Assembly (NCBI RefSeq): GCF_014197445.1 | Contig: NZ_JACIFO010000001.1 | Location: 248,001-312,000 of the forward strand | DNA from: Mesonia hippocampi | Lineage (GTDB): Bacteria > Bacteroidota > Bacteroidia > Flavobacteriales > Flavobacteriaceae | Length of the DNA stretch: 64,000 bases | Reading direction: 5' to 3' | In this document: one piece after another, positions 1 through 8,260 of the stretch | Numbering within the stretch: position 1 is the first letter of the stretch | How the letters are laid out: every line of letters begins with the position of its first letter | Made by a program: the position numbers and the translations under genes | Notes under the pieces: generated by a model | Seen by the model: the letters and a program-made list of their open reading frames with translations, nothing else | Databases searched by the model: none | What the model was told of the DNA's origin: nothing

Positions 1-208
1 AGAAATCCTTAAGAACAATAAGCTAAAAGAACTTTCGGAAGAAATGACGCAAATAGGAGATATGTGGAGAGATTTTGCAGTCCAAATAGCGCGGGTATAT
101 AAAAAACGAAGTAATCAAGAAGATGTATACCAATACCTGTCTGATAAAATGCTTGAAATTGCAGATAGAGAAGAGGCTTTTTTTAAACAACTTAAAAAAG
201 CAGTTTGA
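1..208 (+). CDS. C-terminal fragment of a BtrH-like (DUF4872) acyltransferase
   Basis: This is the last 68 codons of a gene that begins before the window; the frame opens at base 2 and stops with TGA at 206-208. The readable part is charged and helical and contains the segment IGDMWRDFAVQIARVYKK, which resembles the C-terminal DUF4872 region of BtrH-like proteins. Such proteins are encoded in flavobacterial flexirubin loci directly upstream of the ABC exporter genes, as here. The family transfers acyl groups from carrier proteins to amines in the butirosin pathway; a similar transfer in pigment assembly is inference. Only the tail is visible, so catalytic residues cannot be checked. The next gene starts 13 bases later, indicating one operon. 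Confidence 0.45.
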   Translation, partial: EILKNNKLKELSEEMTQIGDMWRDFAVQIARVYKKRSNQEDVYQYLSDKMLEIADREEAFFKQLKKAV

Positions 209-221
209 TACATAAGTAATA

Positions 222-980
222 ATGATGAGCAAATCGGTAATAGAGATTAGTAACCTATATAAGCAATATCAGCATACAAATAATTTTGTAGTTAAAGATG
301 TGAGCTTAGTTATTCCTGAAAAAGAAATTTTTGGACTTTTAGGGCCTAATGGAGCAGGAAAAACAACCTTAATTTCTATTCTTTGTGGCTTATTAAAACC
401 TACTTCTGGCAATGTTGTTATTTTTGATAAACAATACAATAAACAGCAAAAAGAAATTCACCAACAAATAGGCGTAGTACCACAAGAGTATGCCTTATAT
501 CCAACGCTTACTGCACGCGAAAACATTATATATTTTGCGAGTATGTACGGACTAAAAGGAAAAGAATTACATCAAAAAGTAGATAAAGCACTAAAAAGAT
601 TAGGGCTATTAAATTTTGCCGATAAAAAAATAGTTACTTTTTCGGGAGGAATGAAACGTAGAATTAACCTTATAGTAGGAATGTTGCATACTCCTAAAAT
701 TTTATTTTTAGACGAACCCACCGTTGGGGTAGATGTGCATTCTAAAAATGTAATTATCGAATTTTTGAAGGAGCTTAATGAAAAAGGAACAACCATTGTT
801 TATACCTCGCATCACCTTACCGAGGCAGAAAATTTTTGTACAGATATTGCCATCATTGATCATGGAGAAATCTTTGCTCACGACACTCCTAAAAATCTAA
901 TTAACGCTACAAAAAACGCCTCAAACCTTGAGGATGTTTTTATAGAATTAACAGGAAAACAGCTTCGAGATGATGTATAA
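222..980 (+). CDS. ABC exporter ATP-binding protein
   Basis: This 252-residue ATPase would power the permease encoded immediately downstream. All ABC motifs are visible: Walker A GPNGAGKTT (residues 41-49), a Q-loop at VVPQE (85-89), the signature FSGGMKRR (140-147), Walker B LFLDEP (161-166) and a switch histidine at 197. The organisation matches single-domain ATPases of ABC-2 type exporters. The gene can start at ATG 222 or ATG 225. It overlaps the permease gene by 11 bases, so the two are co-translated. Its place at the head of the visible pigment genes suggests export of a lipid or pigment intermediate, but the substrate cannot be read from the sequence. Confidence 0.9.
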   Translation: MMSKSVIEISNLYKQYQHTNNFVVKDVSLVIPEKEIFGLLGPNGAGKTTLISILCGLLKPTSGNVVIFDKQYNKQQKEIHQQIGVVPQEYALYPTLTARENIIYFASMYGLKGKELHQKVDKALKRLGLLNFADKKIVTFSGGMKRRINLIVGMLHTPKILFLDEPTVGVDVHSKNVIIEFLKELNEKGTTIVYTSHHLTEAENFCTDIAIIDHGEIFAHDTPKNLINATKNASNLEDVFIELTGKQLRDDV

Positions 981-2247
981 AATAGGGCAATCGGTAAAAA
1001 AAGAAGTATTGCTTTTAGCAAGAGATTGGGGTGGCTTAGTTATTCTTTTTTTAATGCCCATTATATTGGTTATTACCGTAACGCTTATTCAAGATAGTTC
1101 TTTTAAATCTATTTCTACTAAGATAGAAATAGCTTTTGTAGATCATGATAAAGGAAAAATTTCAGAAACTATTGTTTCTAATTTAGCAAAAAGCGATGCC
1201 TTTGTTTTGATTTCAGAACGAGAAGGCAATTTAATTTCAGAGGAAGAATTGCAAAACTTAGTTTTTAAAGGAAAATATCAAATGGGAATTGTACTTCCTG
1301 AAAATTTGAGTACAGAACTAGAAAGCAAAGTAAACCAAAATGTAGAAAAGGCAATAAGCGCTTTTGGCTTTGGAGCAGAAGAAACCACGCCAAATGCAGT
1401 TACAACAACTAAAGAGATTAAGTTGTATTTTGACCCCGCGACGCATTTATCTTTTAAATCGGGGGTAAAAAACGCCATCGATAAAATTGTTACCCAAATA
1501 GAAAATCAATCTATTTATAATGCTTTTCAAGCACAATTCACAGAAGAAGATAATGCTTCGTTTTTCGATCAAGAGAGTCTAATTGTTTTTAAAGAAATTC
1601 TTCCTAATTTACCAGAAAATCAGGTAAAACCTACTTCAGTACAGCACAATGTTCCTGCCTGGACGCTTTTTGCTATGTTTTTTATTGTTGTTCCGCTTTC
1701 TATCAATATGGTAAAAGAAAAAAACCAAGGTACACACATACGCTTATTAACAAGTCCAGTATCGCCAATTGTATTTCTTACCGGCAAAATAATAACTTAT
1801 TTGCTAATATGTTGGTTGCAGTTTTTGGTAATGTTAGCCATCGGGAAGTTTGTTTTTCCTTATTTCGGACTGCTTCCGTTAGTATTAACTAACTTTGGGT
1901 GGCTTAGCCTTATCGCTTTATTCTCGGGCTTAGCGGCCATTGGTTTTGGAATTTTATTAGGAACTTTTGCCAAAACGCAAGAGCAATCTGCTCCTTTTGG
2001 AGCTGTATCGGTAATTATTCTTGCGGCACTTGGCGGAATTTGGGTGCCTGTATTTGCAATGCCAGACGTTATGCAATGGTTTGCTAAAATTTCTCCTATG
2101 AATTGGGGCTTAGAAGCTTTTTATGACATACTTTTAAGACAAGGAAATTTTTGGGATATATTGCCGAATATAATTTTATTACTTTTGTTTTTTATAGCCA
2201 CATTAAGCATTTCCGTTATTTATGATAAAAAGAAAAGAACCGTCTAA
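970..2247 (+). CDS. ABC-2 type exporter permease
   Basis: This 425-residue membrane protein has the ABC-2 permease layout: one N-terminal membrane segment (about residues 18-40), a large extracytoplasmic domain (about 45-230), then five or six hydrophobic segments from about 235 to 418. It pairs with the ATPase encoded just upstream (11-base overlap) to form an exporter. The extracytoplasmic domain is acidic and soluble-looking, as in the YhgE/ABC2_membrane_3 type. The gene overlaps the thioesterase gene by 26 bases. The substrate is unknown; the neighbourhood suggests a polyene or resorcinol lipid. ATG codons at 970 and 973 are both possible starts. Confidence 0.87.
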   Translation: MMYKIGQSVKKEVLLLARDWGGLVILFLMPIILVITVTLIQDSSFKSISTKIEIAFVDHDKGKISETIVSNLAKSDAFVLISEREGNLISEEELQNLVFKGKYQMGIVLPENLSTELESKVNQNVEKAISAFGFGAEETTPNAVTTTKEIKLYFDPATHLSFKSGVKNAIDKIVTQIENQSIYNAFQAQFTEEDNASFFDQESLIVFKEILPNLPENQVKPTSVQHNVPAWTLFAMFFIVVPLSINMVKEKNQGTHIRLLTSPVSPIVFLTGKIITYLLICWLQFLVMLAIGKFVFPYFGLLPLVLTNFGWLSLIALFSGLAAIGFGILLGTFAKTQEQSAPFGAVSVIILAALGGIWVPVFAMPDVMQWFAKISPMNWGLEAFYDILLRQGNFWDILPNIILLLLFFIATLSISVIYDKKKRTV

Positions 2248-2671
2248 GCACTTAAAAACACTAACTTCTGTTTATCATTTCAGGGTACGCTTTAATGAAA
2301 CTGATCCGCTTGGAATTGTTTGGCATGGCAATTACCTGATTTATTTTGAAGAAGGAAGAGAAGCATTTGGAAGAGAACATCAATTAACTTATTTAGATAT
2401 CGAAAAAGAAGGTTATGTAGTACCAATTGTTAAATCGGAATGCGAGCATAAAGTATCATTAAAATATGGGGAATCTGCAAGTATAGAAACTAAACTTATC
2501 CCAACTCCTGCAGCTAAAATGATTTTTGAATATAAAATTTTTAACAGCAATAATAAGGAAGTATGTAAAGGAAAAACAACCCAAGTATTTTTAGATAAAG
2601 CAGGAAACCTTTCATTAAATAATCCTGAGTTTTATGAAAACTGGAAACAAAAAATGGGAATAAATGAGTAA
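2222..2671 (+). CDS. Hotdog-fold acyl-CoA/ACP thioesterase (YbgC/4HBT type)
   Basis: The 149-residue protein has the single hotdog domain of YbgC/4-hydroxybenzoyl-CoA thioesterases. The segment FNETDPLGIVWHGNYLIYFE near residues 24-43 carries the family's catalytic Asp (in TDPLGIVWH) at the start of the central helix. It would release or proof-read acyl chains from coenzyme A or from the carrier protein. Aryl-polyene clusters regularly encode a thioesterase of this kind. The start at 2222 lies inside the end of the permease gene, and the stop overlaps the next ketosynthase start by 8 bases, so translation is coupled. The exact acyl substrate is not visible. Confidence 0.82.
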   Translation: MIKRKEPSKHLKTLTSVYHFRVRFNETDPLGIVWHGNYLIYFEEGREAFGREHQLTYLDIEKEGYVVPIVKSECEHKVSLKYGESASIETKLIPTPAAKMIFEYKIFNSNNKEVCKGKTTQVFLDKAGNLSLNNPEFYENWKQKMGINE

Positions 2672-3791
2672 GGAAGTATACATTACCAAAACCAACTGTA
2701 TTACGCCTTTAGGGTTTGATGTGCAATCAAATTTTAAAGCAGTTTTAGAAAAAAAAACAGGGGTTTCATCAACCAATACGTATGCCCAATTTCCAGAAAT
2801 ATATTTAGCCGAAATTTTAGATGCAGAAATAGATAAACACTTTTCAAAACTCACCTCAGAGGGCACTTATACACGTTTAGAAAAATTAGCTATATTGGCT
2901 TTACAACCTGTATTAGAAGGAAAGCAAATTACCAATAAATCGGTATTAATTTTATCGAGCACCAAAGGAAACATTAAGCTACTACAAGAGAATACAGCCA
3001 TTGCTGAAGCTAATTTGGGGAAATTAGCACAAAAAATAGCCAATTTTTTTGGATTTTCAACCCAACCAATTGTAGTGTCAAATGCATGTGTTTCGGGAGT
3101 TATGGCATTATCGGTAGCTAAGCGAATGTTGCAATTTTCAGAATATGAAGAAGCTTTTGTTGTGGCAGCAGACGAAGTTTCTGAGTTTGTGATTTCTGGA
3201 TTTAATTCGTTTCAAGCTTTAAGCAATCAACTGTGCAAACCTTATGATAAAGATAGGAAAGGGATTAATCTAGGGGAGGCTGTAGCAGCAGCACATTTAA
3301 CCTTAAAAAAAGAAACAGCATTAGTGAGAATAGCAGGCGATGCTTCTGTTAACGATGCAAATCATATTTCGGGACCATCTCGAACAGGAGAGGGGCTTTT
3401 TAGAAGTATAAAAGCCGCTTTAAACGAGGCTGAAATCCCATCAGAAGATATCGATTTTATTTCTTCTCACGGAACAGCCACTTTGTATAATGACGAAATG
3501 GAAGCCATCGCTTTTGGGCGTTCAAACCTTCTAGATAAACCACTTTTTAGCTTAAAAGCTAATTATGGGCACACTTTAGGAGCATCGGGATTGTTAGAAA
3601 CGGTAATTAGTATCGAAGCACTGCAACAAAACACTATTCTACCTTCATTAGGCTATAAAGAAATGGGGGTTTCGCAACCTGTTACTATTTATACTTTACC
3701 TAAAGAAGTTAAAACTACGTATTTTCTAAAAACAGCTTCTGGTTTTGGCGGGTGCAATACCGCTATGGTATTTGAAAAGCTAATGAATTAA
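2664..3791 (+). CDS. Beta-ketoacyl-ACP synthase with intact active site
   Basis: This 375-residue ketosynthase has the full thiolase-fold triad: Cys142 in SNACVSG, His269 in SSHGTATLYND and His303 in NYGHTLGASG. It should condense malonyl-ACP with an acyl starter or a growing chain. It is slightly shorter than FabF (about 410 residues) and its N-terminus is divergent. It is the first of three ketosynthase-related genes in the operon plus one half-length relative. Multiple ketosynthases are typical of aryl-polyene and flexirubin loci, where one may start the chain and another, with its chain-length factor, extends it. The division of labour here is inference. The start overlaps the thioesterase gene by 8 bases. 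Confidence 0.85.
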   Translation: MSKEVYITKTNCITPLGFDVQSNFKAVLEKKTGVSSTNTYAQFPEIYLAEILDAEIDKHFSKLTSEGTYTRLEKLAILALQPVLEGKQITNKSVLILSSTKGNIKLLQENTAIAEANLGKLAQKIANFFGFSTQPIVVSNACVSGVMALSVAKRMLQFSEYEEAFVVAADEVSEFVISGFNSFQALSNQLCKPYDKDRKGINLGEAVAAAHLTLKKETALVRIAGDASVNDANHISGPSRTGEGLFRSIKAALNEAEIPSEDIDFISSHGTATLYNDEMEAIAFGRSNLLDKPLFSLKANYGHTLGASGLLETVISIEALQQNTILPSLGYKEMGVSQPVTIYTLPKEVKTTYFLKTASGFGGCNTAMVFEKLMN

Positions 3792-3837
3792 ATCTTATAA
3801 CAGGAAAAATAAACACACTAATAATAAATATTAGGCA

Positions 3838-4452
3838 TTGAACAATAATTTTTACATAAAGTCGAGTGTTAGTATTAAAAAGCATAAAATTGTTTTGGAT
3901 GAAACAGAAGTTTTTTCTTCTGCAACAGATGGTTTTACAGCCTTTTCTAAAGAAGCTTATAAAAATTTCGAGATAAATTACCCTAAATTTTTCAAGATGG
4001 ATAACTTAAGCAAACTTGCTTTTTTGGGAGCAGATTTATTGCTAAAAAAGCAAGGATTAAATGCCACAGATAATGATATTGCTTTGATTTTAGCCAATAA
4101 ATCATCCTCGTTAGACACAGATGCTACATACCAAGAAACCATTGCAGATAAGGAAAATTACTTTCCAAGTCCAGCGGTTTTTGTGTATACCTTACCCAAT
4201 ATATGTATAGGAGAAATAAGCATAAAACATAAATTGTATGCAGAAAATTCTTTCTTTATATTTGAAGATTTTAATCCGAAATTTTTAAAAGAATATTCAG
4301 AATTTTTAATACAATCAAAAAAAACAACACAGGTACTTTGGGGATGGGTAGAATATTTTAAGAAAGATTACCAAGCCACCATGTACTTAATCTCTAAAGA
4401 AGGGAAACAAGTACATAGTTTAGAAAATATAACAAAAATATACACACAATAA
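3838..4452 (+). CDS. Half-length ketosynthase-like protein (no catalytic residues seen)
   Basis: This 204-residue protein resembles only the N-terminal half of beta-ketoacyl synthases (the Ketoacyl-synt_2 type). The segment NYPKFFKMDNLSKLAF and the later SPAVFVYTLPNICIGEISIK match the dimer and core strands of that fold. No nucleophilic Cys in an ACSSG-like context and no HGT or GHT motif is present, and it stops before the second half of the fold. A structural or carrier-protein-binding role is inferred. The most upstream in-frame start is TTG at 3838 and no early ATG fits better, so this start is less certain. The ACP gene begins one base after its stop region. Confidence 0.6.
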   Translation: MNNNFYIKSSVSIKKHKIVLDETEVFSSATDGFTAFSKEAYKNFEINYPKFFKMDNLSKLAFLGADLLLKKQGLNATDNDIALILANKSSSLDTDATYQETIADKENYFPSPAVFVYTLPNICIGEISIKHKLYAENSFFIFEDFNPKFLKEYSEFLIQSKKTTQVLWGWVEYFKKDYQATMYLISKEGKQVHSLENITKIYTQ

Positions 4453-4453
4453 T

Positions 4454-4711
4454 ATGGATAACTTAAAGCTAGAACTTAAAACAAAAATTATAGAAACCTT
4501 AAACCTTGAAGACCTATCGGTAGAAGAAATTGCCGATAACGACCCGCTTTTTGGTGACGGTTTAGGGCTAGATTCTATAGATGCACTAGAGCTTATCGTG
4601 CTTATGGATAAAGATTATGGAATAAAGCTAACAGACCCTAAGGAAGGAAAAAGCATTTTTCAATCTATCCAAACCATGGCTACTTACATTGAACAAAACA
4701 GAACAAAATAA
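4454..4711 (+). CDS. Acyl carrier protein
   Basis: The 85-residue acidic protein is a carrier protein: GLGLDSIDALELIVLM contains Ser41, the residue expected to receive 4'-phosphopantetheine, in a DSI rather than the usual DSL setting. It would carry the growing polyene chain between the ketosynthases, the dehydratase and the absent ketoreductase. The gene lies between the half-ketosynthase and the main ketosynthase with very short gaps, which supports a dedicated role in this locus rather than general fatty-acid synthesis. Length and motif are typical. A second carrier protein, usual in such loci, is not in the window. Confidence 0.88.
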   Translation: MDNLKLELKTKIIETLNLEDLSVEEIADNDPLFGDGLGLDSIDALELIVLMDKDYGIKLTDPKEGKSIFQSIQTMATYIEQNRTK

Positions 4712-4744
4712 ATTATTTTTAGATTCTGAAACGCCTATATACTT

Positions 4745-5938
4745 ATGAAAATAGCGATTACAGGAATGGGAATTATTTCGGCTATTGGGAACACAGTAGC
4801 CGAAAATTTTGCTGCTTTAAAAAGTGGTAAAGCAGGAATTTCTAATTTAGAAAATATTTCCAATAGCGTTCATAAAGGCGTTTTAAAAGTAGGAGAAATA
4901 AAACTATCGGATAGCGCATTGGCAGCAATGCTAAAATTACCTGAAACCCATAACTTTTCAAGAACAAGCCTTTTAGGAGCTTATGCGGCAAAAAAAGCGG
5001 TAGAAAATGCCAATATTTCCGATATTAACGCGTACGCTACGGGATTAGTTTCTGCTACCAGTGTAGGCGGCATGGATAAAACCGAACAGTATTTCTATCA
5101 ATACTTTGAAGACCCTAGCGTTAGAAAATTTATTACATCGCATGATGCTGGCGATGTTTCTCATAAAATAGCCGATGCACTAGGATTAAAAGGCATGGTA
5201 ACCACCATAAGTACAGCTTGCTCATCGGCTGCTAATGCTATAATGATGGGCGCAAGATTAATAGCTTCTGGGCAATTAGATAGGGTTATTGTAGGCGGAA
5301 CCGATGCGTTGAGTAAATTTACCATTAATGGGTTTAATACCTTGATGATTTTATCTGATACGTACAATACTCCTTTTGATGAAAACAGAAAAGGCCTAAA
5401 CTTAGGGGAAGCAGCTGCTTACCTTGTTTTAGAATCAGATAAAGTTATAAAAGAAACAAATAAGGAAGTTTTGGCTTATCTTTCTGGCTACGGAAATGCT
5501 AATGATGCTTACCATCAAACAGCCTCATCAGCCAATGGAGAAGGTGCTTTTCTTGCAATGAAAAAAGCTTTACAAATGGCAAATATTTCTTCCTTTACAA
5601 TAGATTATATCAATGTACATGGTACAGCAACCCCAAACAACGATTTATCTGAAGGTCATGCTTTGCAACGCGTTTTTGGGACAGCAGTACCGCATTTTAG
5701 CTCAACCAAGCCATATACAGGACACACATTAGCGGCAGCAGCGGCTATCGAAGCCGTTTATAGTATTTTAGCATTGCAACATAACCTTGTTTTTCCGAAT
5801 TTAAATTTTAAAAATAAGATGGAAGAACTATACATACAGCCAACCACAGTACTTTTAGAAAAAGAACTAAATACGGTATTATCAAATTCGTTTGGTTTTG
5901 GCGGGAACTGTTCGGCTTTAATTTTTTCTAAACCTTAA
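4745..5938 (+). CDS. Beta-ketoacyl-ACP synthase (elongating KS of the KS/CLF pair)
   Basis: This 397-residue FabF-like enzyme has Cys159 in STACSSA, His292 in NVHGTATPNND and His327 in YTGHTLAAAA, a complete condensing triad. It lies directly before a degenerate homologue, the order used by ketosynthase/chain-length-factor pairs of type II polyketide and aryl-polyene pathways. It would extend the polyene by decarboxylative condensation of malonyl-ACP. An ATG at 4745 gives the usual MKIAITGMGIIS start of the family. The gap to the next gene is ten bases. The pairing is an inference from gene order and from the loss of the active site in the partner. Confidence 0.88.
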   Translation: MKIAITGMGIISAIGNTVAENFAALKSGKAGISNLENISNSVHKGVLKVGEIKLSDSALAAMLKLPETHNFSRTSLLGAYAAKKAVENANISDINAYATGLVSATSVGGMDKTEQYFYQYFEDPSVRKFITSHDAGDVSHKIADALGLKGMVTTISTACSSAANAIMMGARLIASGQLDRVIVGGTDALSKFTINGFNTLMILSDTYNTPFDENRKGLNLGEAAAYLVLESDKVIKETNKEVLAYLSGYGNANDAYHQTASSANGEGAFLAMKKALQMANISSFTIDYINVHGTATPNNDLSEGHALQRVFGTAVPHFSSTKPYTGHTLAAAAAIEAVYSILALQHNLVFPNLNFKNKMEELYIQPTTVLLEKELNTVLSNSFGFGGNCSALIFSKP

Positions 5939-5948
5939 AGGATTATAA

Positions 5949-7016
5949 ATGAAAAATTGCTTTATCAATGGCCTGTCGGCAATAAGTACACAAGATACTT
6001 TTGAGTCAGATTTTGTAAATTCATTAAAGACTGTTAATCCAAACGAGAACATTTTACGGGCTACAGAGCCTAATTATAAAGCATTTATTCCGCCTGCAGC
6101 GATTAGGCGTATGGCAAAAGGTATAAAAATGGGGGTGGCAACTTCGGCAAAAGCTTTAGAAGAAGCAGGTTTAACCCAGGTAGAAGCAATTATTACAGGA
6201 ACGGGAATGGGATGCTCGCAAGATTCTGAAAAATTCCTGAAAAACATACTCGATAATCATGAGCAGTTTTTAACGCCTACATCTTTTATTCAATCTACAC
6301 ATAATACCGTTGCGGCTCAAATAGCTTTACGATTGGCATGTAAAGGCTATAATTTTACTTATGTAAACGGGGCGGTTTCTTTTGAGTCGGCACTATTAGA
6401 CGCTTGTATGCAAATAACCGCAGCCGATATAGCAAGTGTTTTAGTAGGAGGAATAGACGAGTATGCAGCGCATACTTTTTCGTTATATGAATTAGTAGGT
6501 TTTATTAAAGATAAAAAAAATGTGCCTTTTTCGGTATTAAACCCAACAACAAAAGGAACTGTTTTTTCGGAAGGAGCTACGTTTTTTGCATTAGAAAATA
6601 CAAAAAATGCATCAACGTATGCAGAAGTTGTTGATATTCAGTTGAGAAATAAATTAACTTCAGCCGAGTTACCAACGTTTATCGCTTCTTTTCTAGAAAA
6701 AAACAACTTAGAAACTTCTGCTATAGATGTATTGATTGTAGGAAATAATGGCGATGTAGAATTTGATGGCTTTTATAAAGAAGCGATGCATGGTTTTAAA
6801 GATTCTATACATTTGTATTATAAACATTTAAGCGGAGAATATAATACAGCTTCTGCATTTGGATTGTGGGTGGCGGCAAACATACTTCGGCAACAAGAAA
6901 TTCCTGAAATTTTAAGGATTAATGCAATAGAGAAAAAAGGGTACAGAAACATTGTATTGTATAATCAATATAGAGGTTTAGACCATAGTTTAGTGTTGTT
7001 AAAATCGGTGAATTAG
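5949..7016 (+). CDS. Degenerate ketosynthase, probable chain-length factor
   Basis: This 355-residue protein aligns by eye with ketosynthases but lacks the catalytic residues. The nucleophile region reads VNGAVSFESA, with Val143 where Cys is expected. The HGT histidine region reads VGNNGDVEFDG, and the GHT region reads KHLSGEYNTASA. Loss of the triad with the fold retained is the mark of a chain-length factor, which forms a heterodimer with an active ketosynthase; in E. coli aryl-polyene synthesis ApeO/ApeC form such a pair. Its position ten bases after the active ketosynthase supports this. The alternative is a structural pseudo-enzyme with another partner. Confidence 0.75.
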   Translation: MKNCFINGLSAISTQDTFESDFVNSLKTVNPNENILRATEPNYKAFIPPAAIRRMAKGIKMGVATSAKALEEAGLTQVEAIITGTGMGCSQDSEKFLKNILDNHEQFLTPTSFIQSTHNTVAAQIALRLACKGYNFTYVNGAVSFESALLDACMQITAADIASVLVGGIDEYAAHTFSLYELVGFIKDKKNVPFSVLNPTTKGTVFSEGATFFALENTKNASTYAEVVDIQLRNKLTSAELPTFIASFLEKNNLETSAIDVLIVGNNGDVEFDGFYKEAMHGFKDSIHLYYKHLSGEYNTASAFGLWVAANILRQQEIPEILRINAIEKKGYRNIVLYNQYRGLDHSLVLLKSVN

Positions 7017-7021
7017 TTTTT

Positions 7022-7510
7022 ATGAATGCCAATTTAACTGAAATAAAACAAAAAATTTACGACCAATATTCTTATGATTTTTCTAATTATAAAGAGGAAG
7101 AAGAAAGTAAAGAATACGATGCTTGTACGTTTATACTAAACCATAAAATAGTTATTAGCAGAACGGCTAAAATTACTCCGAAAAAAATAGGACAATTTGT
7201 TACGTTTTGGAAACGTAACTTAGCAGGAGTAACTCTACCTTTTTGCACAAAGGATAATTTTGATTATTATGTTGTAAATACTCGTAAAGATAATAAATTG
7301 GGGCAGTTTGTTTTTCCAAAATCTGTTTTGGTAGCAAAAGGAATTATTACTACCGAAAATAAAGAAGGTAAACGAGGCTTTAGAGTATATCCAAGTTGGG
7401 ATATTCCTAATAATAAACAGGCGCAACGCACGCAAAAATGGCAATTAGATTTTTTTTATGCACTAAATGATCCTAATACCCAAGAGAAGGTAAAAAAACT
7501 ATACCGCTAA
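7022..7510 (+). CDS. MepB-family protein
   Basis: The 162-residue protein matches the MepB family (Pfam MepB): ISRTAKITPKKIGQFVTFW, GQFVFPKSVLVAKGII and EGKRGFRVYPSWD are its conserved blocks, ending in QRTQKWQLDFF. MepB was first seen beside the MepR/MepA efflux genes of Staphylococcus aureus; its biochemical role is unknown. No signal peptide or membrane segment is seen, so it is probably cytoplasmic. The gene sits 5 bases after the chain-length factor and 3 before the deacetylase, so it is transcribed with the pigment genes. I do not know it as a regular member of flexirubin loci, so it may be an inserted accessory gene. Confidence 0.75.
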   Translation: MNANLTEIKQKIYDQYSYDFSNYKEEEESKEYDACTFILNHKIVISRTAKITPKKIGQFVTFWKRNLAGVTLPFCTKDNFDYYVVNTRKDNKLGQFVFPKSVLVAKGIITTENKEGKRGFRVYPSWDIPNNKQAQRTQKWQLDFFYALNDPNTQEKVKKLYR

Positions 7511-7513
7511 GAT

Positions 7514-8260
7514 TTGAGACCACATAAAATCATAACTGTAATTTCTTTATTGTTCTTCGTAATACTTTTGTTACTATCGCAATATAAGTATGTTATATGG
7601 GTGGGTTTACTGTGGTTAGGTTTTACAGCTTGGGGAGCTTTTGATATTCGTTTAGGTTATTTTATTTCGGTTATTTATAAAAAGAAGACTAAATGTAAAA
7701 AAATAGCCATTACTTTTGACGATGGTCCTACAGAATATACCCCAGAAGTATTAGCATTATTAAAGCAATACAATGCTAAAGCTACTTTTTTTTGTATAGG
7801 AAAACAATTAGAAAAACACCCTGTATATGCAAAACAAATTATTGCACAAGGACATCAATTAGGAAATCATTCCTATTCACATACTTCTAAATTTGGTTTT
7901 TTTTCAGCAAAACAAATAGAAGAAGAGCTTAAAAAAACCACTGCTATTATAGAAAAAATTTCAGGAAATAAAAATTATTATTTTAGACCTCCATTTGGAG
8001 TTACCAATCCGCATATAGCACAGGCCGTAAAAAAAACAGGACTTAAAGTAATCGGTTGGAATATTCGCTCACTTGACACTGTAATTGAAGATGAAACAAA
8101 AATTTTAAATCGTATTGTAAAAAAAATTAAACCAGGAGGAATAATCTTGTTACACGATACATCGGAAAAAACAGTTAGGGTATTGGAACAATTATTGCCT
8201 ATCTTACAAGAACAAAAATATCAACTACAAGATCTCGATAAATTTTTAGCAGATGATTAA
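7514..8260 (+). CDS. Membrane-anchored polysaccharide deacetylase (NodB domain)
   Basis: The 248-residue protein has two N-terminal hydrophobic segments (about residues 7-24 and 26-42) followed by a NodB deacetylase domain. Motif 1 is ITFDDGP (about residue 68-74), motif 2 is HSYSHTSKF and motif 3 is FRPPFG, with a final LLHDT motif; the Asp and His metal ligands are present. It would act outside the inner membrane, removing an acetyl or similar acyl group from a glycan or an ester. Related genes accompany flexirubin loci, but the substrate is unknown. The only suitable start is TTG at 7514. Its 3' end overlaps the LolA gene by 8 bases. Confidence 0.85.
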   Translation: MRPHKIITVISLLFFVILLLLSQYKYVIWVGLLWLGFTAWGAFDIRLGYFISVIYKKKTKCKKIAITFDDGPTEYTPEVLALLKQYNAKATFFCIGKQLEKHPVYAKQIIAQGHQLGNHSYSHTSKFGFFSAKQIEEELKKTTAIIEKISGNKNYYFRPPFGVTNPHIAQAVKKTGLKVIGWNIRSLDTVIEDETKILNRIVKKIKPGGIILLHDTSEKTVRVLEQLLPILQEQKYQLQDLDKFLADD

